Shown: piece after piece, positions 46,732-55,646 of the stretch
Layout of the letters: each line of letters opens with the position of its first letter
Numbering within the stretch: position 1 is the first letter of the stretch
The notes under the pieces: generated by a model
The model's input: the letters and a program-made list of their open reading frames with translations, nothing else
Told to the model about the DNA's origin: nothing
The model's database searches: none
NCBI RefSeq assembly: GCF_003590335.1
Contig: NZ_MIET01000026.1
Location: 62,001 to 126,000 of the forward strand
Direction of reading: 5' to 3'
Length of the DNA stretch: 64,000 nt
DNA from: Pseudoalteromonas sp. MSK9-3
Lineage (GTDB): Bacteria > Pseudomonadota > Gammaproteobacteria > Enterobacterales > Alteromonadaceae
Translations under genes and position numbers: made by a program

Positions 46732-48621
46732 ATGGAGTTTATGTTTATTAGACCCGAATTACTGTGGTTATTAGTACCCTGGTTTATATTAACGTCGTTG
46801 CAATTTATAAAAAATGCAAAACATAAACGCAGCCCATTAATTGCGCCACACTTAGCGAATATTATGCTCAGTGATGGCCAGCAAAAAAGTAAATCACACA
46901 GCCCTTTGCTTATCGCTGTGTTTATGCTCATCGCCATTATATGCGCCGCCGGCCCTAGCTTCGAAAAACAACAAGTGCCTGTATTTCAAACGAAACAAGC
47001 ACGAGTTGTGCTGATGGATATGTCTTACTCAATGTACTCTACAGACATTGCCCCTAACCGCTTAACCCAAGCTCGCTTTAAAACATTGGATATGATTGAC
47101 CTCTTTAAAGAAGGCGATACCGCATTAGTCGCTTACGCTGGGGACGCATTTACCGTATCTCCACTGACCAGTGACGCGCAAACATTGAGTAACTTAATAC
47201 CGAGTTTAAGCCCAGAAATAATGCCGAGTAAGGGCTCAAATGTACTTGCAGGGCTTGATCAATCAATCTCATTGCTTAAACAGGCTGGATATCAAAATGG
47301 TGAAATCGTACTCATTACTGATGGCCTTGACCAAGACGACGTAGATGATATTCGCTCTGAATTAAAACACCACGCTTACACACTCCATATCTATGCGGTT
47401 GGCACCGAGCAAGGTGCTCCTATTGCATTGCCTGAAGGCGGTTTTTTAAAAGACAATTCAGGGCAAATTGTTGTTCCTAAGCTAAATGTGTCTCGTCTAT
47501 CAAGCTTAGCGCGCAGTCAAAATGGGCAATTTGCCGCTTATTCTACTGCGGCTCATGACTTAACGATATTTAAACCACAGGTTGATAATAACCAATTAAA
47601 TGAAACGCGTCAGAGTGAAATGTTATGGCGAATAGATGCGGGCCACTATGGACTGCTGATCTTGTTACCCCTCGCACTGCTGCTTATTAGAAAAACAGGC
47701 CTCACATTATCTTTGCTGGCATTAATGCTAATACCTAACGAACAAGTGTATGCCGCGGATTGGCAAGCTTGGTTTAAAAATAATGACCAAAACGCATTAT
47801 CAGCGTACCAGCAGGAACAATTTTCAGCCGCCGGATCCGCTGATAACTTGGCACTAAAAGGCGCAGCCCTTTATAAACAAGGTCAATTTGAAGAAGCTGC
47901 AAGTGTATTAAAAAATACAACCAGCGCAATTGGTCAATATAACTACGCTAATGCGTTGGCAAAGTCAGGTCAATTAGAAGCCGCGTTAGAAGCATATGAC
48001 TCAGCTCTTAAACAAGACCCTGAATTTCAGCAGGCACTTGATAATCAAAAACTTGTAGAAGACTTACTCAAGCAACAACAAGAGCAGGATCAGCAAAATC
48101 AAGATCAGCAAAACAACGAGCAACAAGACAACGAGCAACAAGACAATAGTAAATCTGACCAACAGCAGTCTGATGGCGAACAGTCTGATAAACAATCGGG
48201 TGACGATCAACAACAATCGGAGCAAGATAAATCAGATAGTAGCGATCCAAGCGAAGAAGGACAGAATAATTCACCCGATATGCAAAGTGCTACTCAAGAG
48301 CCTCAAGATGAGTCCCAAGAGGAAAACTCAGCCCAAGCACAGCAAGGTGACGAACAAAAAGGTGAAGAAGATAAGCCAACAGAACAAGAAATGCAGGCTC
48401 AACAGAATAGACAAAAGCCTGAACAGAGCCCTGAAGGTATGAGGGAAGTAACCGCTCAGCCTTTAACACCTGAAGAAAAAGAAAAAGCACAGCAGCTCAG
48501 TCAGTTGCTTAGAAAAGTACCAGATGACCCAGCTATTTTATTAAGAAACAAAATGCAATTAGAAGCACAACAGCGAGCACAACAGCAACGCCGCCGTCAA
48601 GGAGTTGAAAAATCATGGTAA
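46732..48621 (+). CDS. BatB/BatC-like VWA and TPR membrane protein with Gln/Asp-rich tail
   Basis: 629 residues. Helices at about 8-22 and 62-78, a VWA domain with MDMSYSM (metal site), further helices at about 305-345, then a TPR region (about 370-440; YKQGQFEEAASVL). A long low-complexity stretch (about 443-575) follows, dominated by Gln, Asp, Glu, Ser and Asn and encoded by short near-repeats. A conserved-looking end (LTPEEKEKAQQLSQLLRKVPDDP) closes it. It therefore combines BatB (VWA) and BatC (TPR) in one chain. It overlaps batD by 7 bases. Confidence 0.92.
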   Translation: MEFMFIRPELLWLLVPWFILTSLQFIKNAKHKRSPLIAPHLANIMLSDGQQKSKSHSPLLIAVFMLIAIICAAGPSFEKQQVPVFQTKQARVVLMDMSYSMYSTDIAPNRLTQARFKTLDMIDLFKEGDTALVAYAGDAFTVSPLTSDAQTLSNLIPSLSPEIMPSKGSNVLAGLDQSISLLKQAGYQNGEIVLITDGLDQDDVDDIRSELKHHAYTLHIYAVGTEQGAPIALPEGGFLKDNSGQIVVPKLNVSRLSSLARSQNGQFAAYSTAAHDLTIFKPQVDNNQLNETRQSEMLWRIDAGHYGLLILLPLALLLIRKTGLTLSLLALMLIPNEQVYAADWQAWFKNNDQNALSAYQQEQFSAAGSADNLALKGAALYKQGQFEEAASVLKNTTSAIGQYNYANALAKSGQLEAALEAYDSALKQDPEFQQALDNQKLVEDLLKQQQEQDQQNQDQQNNEQQDNEQQDNSKSDQQQSDGEQSDKQSGDDQQQSEQDKSDSSDPSEEGQNNSPDMQSATQEPQDESQEENSAQAQQGDEQKGEEDKPTEQEMQAQQNRQKPEQSPEGMREVTAQPLTPEEKEKAQQLSQLLRKVPDDPAILLRNKMQLEAQQRAQQQRRRQGVEKSW

Positions 48622-50252
48622 TACGCTTACTGATCCCCTTATTCCTGTTAATTCATAGTTTTAGCGTATGGGCGTTTGATACCCTTACTGCAAGTGTTGA
48701 TAAAAACCCCGTGCTGGTTGGAGAGTATCTAACGTTAACAATAGAGGCCAATGGTAAAGTATCTGGTGCTCAGCCCGACACCAGTGGGTTAGCGCAACAG
48801 TTTGTCGTCGGCCCCATGAGTGTTGGCTCTCGCACCAGTATTATTAATGGCAGTATGACCAGCCAAACAACTTGGCAAATGCAAGTGTTAGCACGTAGTG
48901 CAGGCAGATTTACCATCCCAAGTTTTACCGTCAATGGTAATTCCTCAGAACCCATTACATTGACTGTGGTTGCGCGAGGCAAATATGACACTGACCAAAA
49001 AGACATTTTTATTGAAACCGCTTTAACACCAGATAGTTTGTATGTTCAGCAAGCTGGTTTGTACACGGTAAAACTCTACATCGGCAAGGATTTACTTGAC
49101 GGCCAGCTCACCTCCCCTGCAATGAGCGAAGGGCAGATAACACAAATTGGTAAACAAAGTGAAGAATATGAGGTCGTAGATGGCCGCCGTTATATGGTGA
49201 TCACCAGAGAGTATTTGATTCAACCTCAAAAAAGTGGCAACTTTACCATCGAAGCACCAGCATTTAACGGGCAAGTACGTGAAAACTATCGAAGAATGGC
49301 AGTATCAGCAATCGCTGAACCGTTAACTGTTGAAGTAAAATCCGTCCCAAATGACTACTCTGGTGATTGGCTGCCAAGCGAATTGGTAGACTTAAGCGAA
49401 GAATGGCAACCAAGTGACAATGAAGTAACAGTCGGTACGCCTATAACTCGTACTATGACACTCACTGCCGTTGGGGTCACTAAAGAACAATTACCCGATA
49501 TCGCCATGAAAGCGATTTCAGGTATTCGTAGTTACCCTGATGAGAGCGATAGAAAACAGCTTGCCAGAGATGGTCGTGTAATATCACAGCTCATCTCCTC
49601 GTTTGCACTCGTGCCACAAACCCCGGGCACTTATACTTTGCCGGAAATAAGCGTCCCATGGTTTAACACTGTGATTAAACGCGTTGAATATGCCACTCTC
49701 CCTGCGAGAACCATCACTGTGATTGCCGATATTAATCAAATTGCTACACCAAATGTGCCTGCAACTCTCACTCCCCCTGCAATTGCACAAACGCCCAATA
49801 CCATTTCACCAGCACCTGCAACCGTCGAGGTAACGCAAAAAGCATGGTATGACTGGTTAATATTAACATCAGGGTATGTGTTGTGGTTAGCCACGGTTAT
49901 TATCTGGTTTATGCGCAGAAGAAAACCCGACAACGTCCCTGCTGCGCCAAAAAACCTAACCTCAGCAGCCACACTTAAAGATTTACAAAAAGCCGCAAAG
50001 CTAGGTGACAACCATCAATTTTATAACGCGTTGCGCCAATACCTGAAACGCCAAGAGCCCACCTTGCACTTAGACGCATGGCTCACTCAATTAGGCACTT
50101 CAGAACTCACTGCTGAAATTGCAAAATTACAAGCATCTCTTTATAGTAGTGATGAACAATCGGTCGATTTAAACGCATTATATCTCTTAATCGAACAAAC
50201 GATAAAAAAGAAAACAATGAAAGATGACAAACACTTAACTCAGCTATACTGA
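48615..50252 (+). CDS. batD: BatD family protein
   Basis: 545 residues. Sec signal peptide (1-20, ending VWAF), then Ig-like beta domains with the BatD opening DKNPVLVGEYLTLTIEANG. A single helix lies at about 412-432, then a cytoplasmic tail (about 440-545). Members of the oxygen-tolerance (BatD) family work with the VWA proteins encoded upstream. The end of the gene lies inside a strong hairpin. Confidence 0.93.
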   Translation: MVIRLLIPLFLLIHSFSVWAFDTLTASVDKNPVLVGEYLTLTIEANGKVSGAQPDTSGLAQQFVVGPMSVGSRTSIINGSMTSQTTWQMQVLARSAGRFTIPSFTVNGNSSEPITLTVVARGKYDTDQKDIFIETALTPDSLYVQQAGLYTVKLYIGKDLLDGQLTSPAMSEGQITQIGKQSEEYEVVDGRRYMVITREYLIQPQKSGNFTIEAPAFNGQVRENYRRMAVSAIAEPLTVEVKSVPNDYSGDWLPSELVDLSEEWQPSDNEVTVGTPITRTMTLTAVGVTKEQLPDIAMKAISGIRSYPDESDRKQLARDGRVISQLISSFALVPQTPGTYTLPEISVPWFNTVIKRVEYATLPARTITVIADINQIATPNVPATLTPPAIAQTPNTISPAPATVEVTQKAWYDWLILTSGYVLWLATVIIWFMRRRKPDNVPAAPKNLTSAATLKDLQKAAKLGDNHQFYNALRQYLKRQEPTLHLDAWLTQLGTSELTAEIAKLQASLYSSDEQSVDLNALYLLIEQTIKKKTMKDDKHLTQLY

Positions 50253-50260
50253 GTTAAGTG
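50232..50260 (+). terminator. hairpin spanning the batD stop codon
   Basis: CACTTAACTCAG and CTGAGTTAAGTG form a 12-bp perfect stem with a 5-base loop; the TGA stop is in the right arm. No T-run follows, so it may be a weak terminator, a processing site or an mRNA 3' stabiliser ahead of the sigma factor gene. Confidence 0.5.
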
Positions 50261-50316
50261 GGAAAATAATTAAAGAACGTTGCAATAAAATTGCCAACTA
50301 CAAGGTCTTACTTAGC

Positions 50317-50832
50317 ATGACCATGAAAAAAAAGCGTTACGAAGCCTTGGTTCAGGTATATCACAGTGAATTGTATCGATTTGCTTATTGGTTATGCCAT
50401 GATCCAACCATCGCAGAAGATTTAGTGCAAGAGACATTTTTACGGGCTTGGCGTTCACTAGAATCATTGCAAGATGACAAAGCCGCGAAGCCTTGGTTAT
50501 TGACAATTTTAAGACGCGAGAATGCTCGGCGTTTTGAGAGGAAACAGTTTGATTATGCCGATGTAGAAAATGACACCCTAGAGGATAACAAAAGTGTCAC
50601 CCTTGACGATGAAATGGAACAAACCGTCATACAAAGGCAAATTAATAAACTATCGTCTGAATATCGAGAGCCGCTCCTATTGCAAGTTGTTATGGGATGT
50701 TCTGGAGAAGAAATAGCAGACATTTTAGAGTTGAACAAAAATACGGTGATGACACGCTTATATCGTGCCCGTAATCAGCTAAAAGAGGCACTCACTGATA
50801 ATCATGAACCAATTAAAGGGGCATCAAACTGA
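50317..50832 (+). CDS. ECF-type sigma-70 family factor
   Basis: 171 residues. Region 2 is at about 15-80 (YRFAYWLCHDPTIAEDLVQETFLRAW) and region 4 at about 110-160 (YREPLLLQVVMGCSGEEIADIL, then a helix-turn-helix with TVMTRLYRAR). There is no region 1 or 3, as in extracytoplasmic-function sigmas. Its stop overlaps the next start as TGATG; that gene probably encodes the anti-sigma factor. Target genes are unknown; the Bat operon and the Tim44-like gene beside it are candidates. Confidence 0.93.
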   Translation: MTMKKKRYEALVQVYHSELYRFAYWLCHDPTIAEDLVQETFLRAWRSLESLQDDKAAKPWLLTILRRENARRFERKQFDYADVENDTLEDNKSVTLDDEMEQTVIQRQINKLSSEYREPLLLQVVMGCSGEEIADILELNKNTVMTRLYRARNQLKEALTDNHEPIKGASN

Positions 50833-51545
50833 TGGATGAATTAGAGTTTCGTCGTCGACTTTTTGCAGATCCCAATGACACGGAAGTAATTGATCATGCA
50901 ATTGCAAATCCTGAGCAACAAAGCTTGGTAAATGAACTGCAAGATTTTGACGCACAATTAAAAAGTGCATTACAGGTAGATGTACCCGTAGGACTTGCAG
51001 ATCGCATTTTAGAAAAGCAGCACAATGACGAAGCAAGCAATGTGGTAAACATCGCCTGGTATCGCAAATACAATAAACCATTTGCGACTGCTGCAAGCAT
51101 GGTGCTCGCAGTCGGTATTTACTTTATGAGTGCAACCAATTCCCCATTACAAGCGGGTGAGCATGCGCTAGAACACGTATATTATGAAGTTAATGCCCTT
51201 GAGCGACGTCAAGAAGTTGCATTGCAAGTTGTTAATGAAAAGCTCGCAATGTTCGGGGCACAATTTGACAGGTTACCCGGAAAAGTAACCTATGCCACAT
51301 TCTGTAATTTTAAAGGCCAGAAAAGTCTGCATTTAATATTTCAATCTGAACACGGCCCCATGACTGTTTTTATCGTACCTGCTCAAAGCAACGATTATAA
51401 GCAAGAAAATGGCCATTTCAGTGATGAGCGTTTTGCCGGTGTTATCGCCAATGGACAAAAAGCAGACACTATCCTTGTTGCAAACTTAGGTACTCCTGTG
51501 GAAGATTATCAAACTGAAATAAACGGCGCACTACGCTGGTTATAA
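50832..51545 (+). CDS. DUF3379-type probable anti-sigma factor
   Basis: 237 residues. A cytoplasmic N-terminal part (about 1-85) begins MDELEFRRRLFADP, one helix lies at about 90-106 (FATAASMVLAVGIYFM), and a periplasmic C-terminal part follows. That is the layout of membrane anti-sigma factors. Translational coupling to the ECF sigma gene (1-base overlap) supports the role. I recall the family as DUF3379. Confidence 0.85.
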   Translation: MDELEFRRRLFADPNDTEVIDHAIANPEQQSLVNELQDFDAQLKSALQVDVPVGLADRILEKQHNDEASNVVNIAWYRKYNKPFATAASMVLAVGIYFMSATNSPLQAGEHALEHVYYEVNALERRQEVALQVVNEKLAMFGAQFDRLPGKVTYATFCNFKGQKSLHLIFQSEHGPMTVFIVPAQSNDYKQENGHFSDERFAGVIANGQKADTILVANLGTPVEDYQTEINGALRWL

Positions 51546-51554
51546 AGGTTTACA

Positions 51555-51580
51555 AAAAGGCGCTTTGCGCCTTTTCTTTT
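51555..51580 (+). terminator. intrinsic terminator
   Basis: AAAAGGCGC, loop TTT, GCGCCTTTT, then CTTTT: a 9-bp stem after the anti-sigma gene. Confidence 0.85.
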
Positions 51581-51661
51581 CGACGTCATTTCATCGATTT
51601 ATATTTATCTTCCGAACGAGTTTCTTTAAAATCCTAACGACTTAAGATTTATAGGATTGTT

Positions 51662-52516
51662 ATGAGAAACTTTATAGTATTGTTTTCGCTAATCTCACTA
51701 TTATTTGCCACTAGCTTTGATGTTGAAGCGCGCAAAAAATTTGGTAGTAAGAAATCAGGTAAAACCCACCAAACCAGCACCACTGCACAGAAAAAGCAAG
51801 TGGATACAAAGTCTTTGGCAGCAAACAAAACGGCTAAGCCAAAATCTAGCAAAAAAGGCATCATGGCGGGCGTACTAGGTGGCTTACTGGCCGGCGGATT
51901 AATTGCGTCAATGCTAGGAGATGACTTTGAAGGCTTCCAGTTTATGGAAATGCTTATGCTTGCAATCGCCGCATTCGTTATTTTTAAACTGATCAAAGCA
52001 TTCATGGCAAAGCGCCAACAGCCTCAAATGGCCGGTGCGCCGCAATTTAACCAGCAGCAAACATTCAATCAACCTCAACAATTTCAAGCACAGCAACAGA
52101 CATCAGGTGGATTTGGCCAACAACCAGACGTACCATTTAACTTACCTCGTGACTTTGACATCAATGGCTTTTTGCAAGGTGCTCGTCAGCACTACCATAC
52201 ACTACAAGGTGCATGGAATAGCAAAGATTACAGCACAATGGCTGAATACCTAAGCCCAGAGCTCGTTGAGCAGTTTAAGCAAGAACGTGAACAACAAGGT
52301 GAGGTTGCCACTGAAGTTATGTTTATCGACGCTGAAATGGTTCGTGCTGATACCCAACCACATGTATGGGAAGTGAGCATTATGTTTAAGGGTAAATACC
52401 GTGATTTAGGCGATATGCAAGAAGAGCCTATTCATGAAGTATGGCACTTAGAAAGAAAAACCGCTGGTGATTCACCATGGTTAATTGTTGGTGTTGAAGA
52501 TCACATCGACAGTTAA
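51662..52516 (+). CDS. Tim44-like domain membrane protein
   Basis: 284 residues. Signal/anchor (1-23), basic linker rich in Lys, Thr and Ser, a Gly-rich helix (GIMAGVLGGLLAGGLIASML, 69-88) and a second helix (about 100-117). A Gln-rich spacer then leads to a C-terminal Tim44-like domain (about 160-284; FLQGARQHYHTLQGAWNSKDY). In mitochondria Tim44 tethers the import motor; bacterial members are membrane-associated with no settled role. It is a single gene between two terminators. Confidence 0.9.
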   Translation: MRNFIVLFSLISLLFATSFDVEARKKFGSKKSGKTHQTSTTAQKKQVDTKSLAANKTAKPKSSKKGIMAGVLGGLLAGGLIASMLGDDFEGFQFMEMLMLAIAAFVIFKLIKAFMAKRQQPQMAGAPQFNQQQTFNQPQQFQAQQQTSGGFGQQPDVPFNLPRDFDINGFLQGARQHYHTLQGAWNSKDYSTMAEYLSPELVEQFKQEREQQGEVATEVMFIDAEMVRADTQPHVWEVSIMFKGKYRDLGDMQEEPIHEVWHLERKTAGDSPWLIVGVEDHIDS

Positions 52517-52526
52517 TTTATCTCTT

Positions 52527-52549
52527 AAAAGGCGCGTAAGCGCCTTTTT
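52527..52549 (+). terminator. intrinsic terminator
   Basis: AAAAGGCGC, loop GTAA, GCGCCTTTTT. Almost the same stem as the one before the Tim44-like gene. Confidence 0.85.
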
Positions 52550-52670
52550 CCTTGCAATGTACTGCCTCTTTAACGCCCTATCATGACGTAAGAATGGCAG
52601 TTATATACTTCACCTCCACGTGAAAATAAACACGCAGCTCATCAATATAAACAGTTAAATATTATAAATA

Positions 52671-53210
52671 GTGATCAGTTATGGAAAAATCACGTTTACT
52701 CAGAGCCAATTACTCTCGGCAAACTTTAATCCATAGCGCCCAATTTTTATCGACGTGGCAGACGCCATTATCGCAGAGCTTAAACACCCCGACTTTGAGT
52801 TTCTACATTTCGGCTCAAGCTCATTCAAAGTCGCAGGGAAAGGGATCATTGATATTTCACTATTATATCAACCTGGCGCACTAGAAGTGGCGATAAAACA
52901 TCTGAACGACTTCGGCTTTTTAAAACAACACAGTAGTAAACCCTTTCCTGACACTCGCCCGCGCAAAGATATTGCGGTAATTTATCTTGACGAAACCTTC
53001 CAAGTACACCTGCATGTTATTGAAAAAAACAGTATCGAACATCATAAGCAATCTCATTTTAAAGCTTATATGTTGGCAAACCCACCTGCACGGGCTGAGT
53101 ATGAAGCACAAAAACGCCGCGCATTAGAGCAAGGGCTATCTCAGCAAGATGATTATGGTAAGGCTAAATCACCTTTTGTAAAAGCCATACTGGATAAACA
53201 AGTGTTTTAA
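52671..53210 (+). pseudogene. GrpB-family protein gene with in-frame stop near the 5' end
   Basis: The frame from 52755 (GTG) to 53210 encodes 151 residues of a GrpB-like nucleotidyltransferase-fold protein: FLHFGSSSFKVAGKGIIDI, VHLHVIEKNS and a C-terminal YEAQKRRALEQ. The N-terminal 25-30 residues expected in the family lie upstream in the same frame (GKITFTQSQLLSANFNP), but are cut off by a TAG at 52734-52736. Either the gene is broken by a nonsense mutation or translation begins late at 52755 and gives a truncated protein. A CAG-to-TAG change would explain it. Function of GrpB proteins is unknown. Confidence 0.6.
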
Positions 53211-53363
53211 ATAAATTTACTGGAAGTGAAAACTGTACAGCTAGCATGCATATTATTTACTTTATTTTCAGTACAGAAAATTATAAATAAGCACAAAGAT
53301 AAATTAATATAAAGGGTATAGTAACTACGAGTTACGTTGGCCTATTTGAAATAACAGTTTTAA

Positions 53364-53385
53364 GCTAATGCCCGTAGGCATTAGC
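53364..53385 (-). terminator. hairpin downstream of the small precursor-peptide gene
   Basis: GCTAATGCC, loop CGTA, GGCATTAGC: a 9-bp perfect stem 11 bases past the stop of the minus-strand peptide gene. The following T content is moderate, so terminator function is likely but not certain. Confidence 0.55.
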
Positions 53386-53395
53386 GTGTTAAATA

Positions 53396-53557
53396 TTAGC
53401 AATCACCAGGCATTGTTCGACAACCGCCATTTCGTGAAAAACACTCCATGAACGTGCCTAAATAGCCACCTGCTACCTGTGCAGTGACCAATTCTTTTAA
53501 CTCTTTTTCACTCTTAGTAAGCGTTTTTACACATTTTTTGTTTAGTTTTATATTCAT
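53396..53557 (-). CDS. RiPP-like (class I lanthipeptide-type) precursor peptide, 53 residues
   Basis: ATG at 53557; 53 residues. The basic leader MNIKLNKKCVKTLTKSEKEL is followed by KELVTAQVAGG, a double-Gly-type end, and a core of 22 residues. The core contains Cys at positions 39, 46 and 53, plus Ser and Thr and two further Gly (FMECFSRNGGCRTMPGDC). The KLNKK..K.L leader and QVAGG boundary resemble precursor peptides that annotation pipelines label class I lanthipeptide or natural-product precursor in Pseudoalteromonas. No modifying enzyme, protease or transporter gene is nearby, so it would be an orphan. It has its own downstream hairpin. Product and function are inference. Confidence 0.65.
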   Translation of the reverse strand: MNIKLNKKCVKTLTKSEKELKELVTAQVAGGYLGTFMECFSRNGGCRTMPGDC

Positions 53558-53995
53558 TATTATTACCTTATGTTGTATTTTAGATATTCACCTATCAAAG
53601 TCACATAATTTTAACAACGAGTCAATTGCACAAAATTCATACTGAAAATTACACTAAGCATAGTGGGAGAATTCTGTAATAACTTTCCCGATTTAATTTA
53701 TTAAAAATACAAATAAACATAGAAAGATAGCTAAAATAACATCGACAGATTTCTTCTTAATTTAAAGAATAGAATGGAACAAGAAATGCCAAACTGTTAT
53801 ATTTTTCATATCAGCCTAACTGTATTAATTATCTCTTACCAGTATTATTAATAAACGCAACAAATGACTTGCCGACTCACAAAAGACCTATAAAAAACAT
53901 TAACAGCCATAGAGTTAATGTGACTTTTTAGGTGTATTTTAAAGTAACAACCTCACATAATTGGAACTTTCACAAACCCAATAAATGAAATAATT
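53558..53995. other. AT-rich gene-free stretch
   Basis: About 440 bases holding the promoter of the precursor-peptide gene on the minus strand. Only very short frames occur; no repeat or RNA was recognised. Confidence 0.5.
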
Positions 53996-54435
53996 TTGAA
54001 AATATTTAACAACAAGAAAAAGCTATCTCCCCCACTCATTCTCATCTTTTCAGTAGCATATTTTTTTGCTATTGCAGTATTTAAACTGGATAAAATACTG
54101 TTACTTTTTGCTCCTTTTGCTTTGTATATATTTTTTACTGGTCATAGATATACGCTTTAAGTAAATTTAAAACTGCAAACTCCATTGACTTTTTTATCAC
54201 AAAAGAGGGAGAACATCTTATCATACAAAACAGTCAACTTATAAAAGGGCGGCAAATCGAAATAAAATGTGCCCGTATATCTATTGTGACGATTAAAGAT
54301 AACTATTTATCCATTATTGTTGATGGCAATGGGTATGACTTTTACCCAATTGCTGATAAAGACCAAATCAAGCATCGGATCATCACCTTACTTGATAAAG
54401 AGCAAGTCAATAATATATGCTTTAATATTGTTTAA
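53996..54435 (+). pseudogene. small two-helix membrane protein gene with an apparent frameshift
   Basis: From a TTG at 53996 the frame codes KIFNNKKKLSPPL, then two hydrophobic helices, and ends at TAA 54158-54160 after GHRYTL. A different frame continues without stop from just before that point (IYALSKFKTANSIDFFITK) to TAA 54433-54435. It has normal protein-like composition, for example LIIQNSQLIKGRQIEI and YLSIIVDGNGYDFYPI. One missing or extra base near 54148-54157 would join them into a protein of about 145 residues. Either the gene is decayed, or the sequence has an error, or the halves are separate. No family recognised. Confidence 0.5.
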
Positions 54436-54521
54436 CGTATAAAAGGTATTTTTAAGCCAATCACTATGAACTACCCATAATTTATTAAGAGATGTGATAG
54501 GCATCCTCACTACATGCTGTA

Positions 54522-55388
54522 TTACTCAATAACAAAACGATGTGCTTCATTTACGAAAATGGTTACATCACTCTGCTTTGGTAATGACGTAAGCCCCCAC
54601 ACAGTCAAACGTTCAAAGTATTGAATAAATTCAGCGACTTCATGGTCATTCATTCCCTCACCAAGCCTCATCTTAAGTTGTCTTTCCTGCTGTAGTCGCC
54701 ATTGGTAGACCCTATCAAATGCTTGTACATTCAAATATATTAATTTGTCGAATAATGAAAACAACTGTTGATAATCTTGTGCTAAGCAATTGTTGACATA
54801 GTGCCGATAAGTACCTGAACTATCGTACTTGGCTTCTAAGCTATTTACTGGACTTTGTAAGCGTGCATTGGGCTCTGGTTTTAAGCCAATGCACCACCCT
54901 TCAAGAATAAGAATATCTGGTGGCGTCTCAACTTTTTGCCAATATTGCGATTTAAATGGTTTATCCTGAGATTTATCAAATCGTGGCAGTATAAATTTAC
55001 GCTGTGCTTTAAATGATTCAACGACATCGATTGCCTGTAAAATAGAGTGTGTCCCTGGCACACCTCGGGTTTTTAGCATTGGGTGTTGGTTTGTAGCCAA
55101 CATCTGCCGTTCTTCTGGTGATAAATAGAAATCATCTATTGAGACAACAGCCACGCTAATCCCGTCATTCCCAAGCGCAGCTGCTAAGTATGCCGCTAAT
55201 GTTGACTTACCACTGCCCTGCGCCCCGTTTAGCCCTAAGCAAAAAGGTAAACCCATCATTTTTTCATATTCTGCTTTTACCCACTGAACTATTGGCTCTG
55301 CATCCGAAAGATAACTGTCAGTTAATGTATGTATTTTTATAAAAGAGGATTGCCACGGTGCCATAGATTTATGTGAAGGCTGCTTCAA
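54522..55388 (-). CDS. P-loop kinase, D-glycerate 3-kinase-like
   Basis: 288 residues. Walker A is GLNGAQGSGKST (about 52-63), followed by SIDDFYLSPEERQ and RGVPGTHS, and a Walker B-type LILEGWCIG. These segments are typical of the uridine kinase/phosphoribulokinase-like group that includes plant D-glycerate 3-kinase and yeast Tda10. The family phosphorylates glycerate or an unknown metabolite. Single-gene unit, divergent from catalase. The ATG at codon 9 is an alternative start. Confidence 0.8.
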   Translation of the reverse strand: MKQPSHKSMAPWQSSFIKIHTLTDSYLSDAEPIVQWVKAEYEKMMGLPFCLGLNGAQGSGKSTLAAYLAAALGNDGISVAVVSIDDFYLSPEERQMLATNQHPMLKTRGVPGTHSILQAIDVVESFKAQRKFILPRFDKSQDKPFKSQYWQKVETPPDILILEGWCIGLKPEPNARLQSPVNSLEAKYDSSGTYRHYVNNCLAQDYQQLFSLFDKLIYLNVQAFDRVYQWRLQQERQLKMRLGEGMNDHEVAEFIQYFERLTVWGLTSLPKQSDVTIFVNEAHRFVIE

Positions 55389-55646
55389 AATAGGGTCAGT
55401 TTATCAAGAAACTTTGGAGCAGTCTCCGCTCCTTACGTCTCAGAATAACAAAATGACACAACAACCCATCGGATAAATTGATTGATGCAAGTTATTCATA
55501 TCATTTTTAAGATTTAAAAACGTTATCTATACTTATCTACGTGGTCCACTACCAGCTCTATCTAAATAGCTATGTTGCTGCCACGACTTGCTGGCCTATT
55601 GGCCTGTTTAAACCCGTTCCTTGAAATTAAATATTGCGGAGGCATT

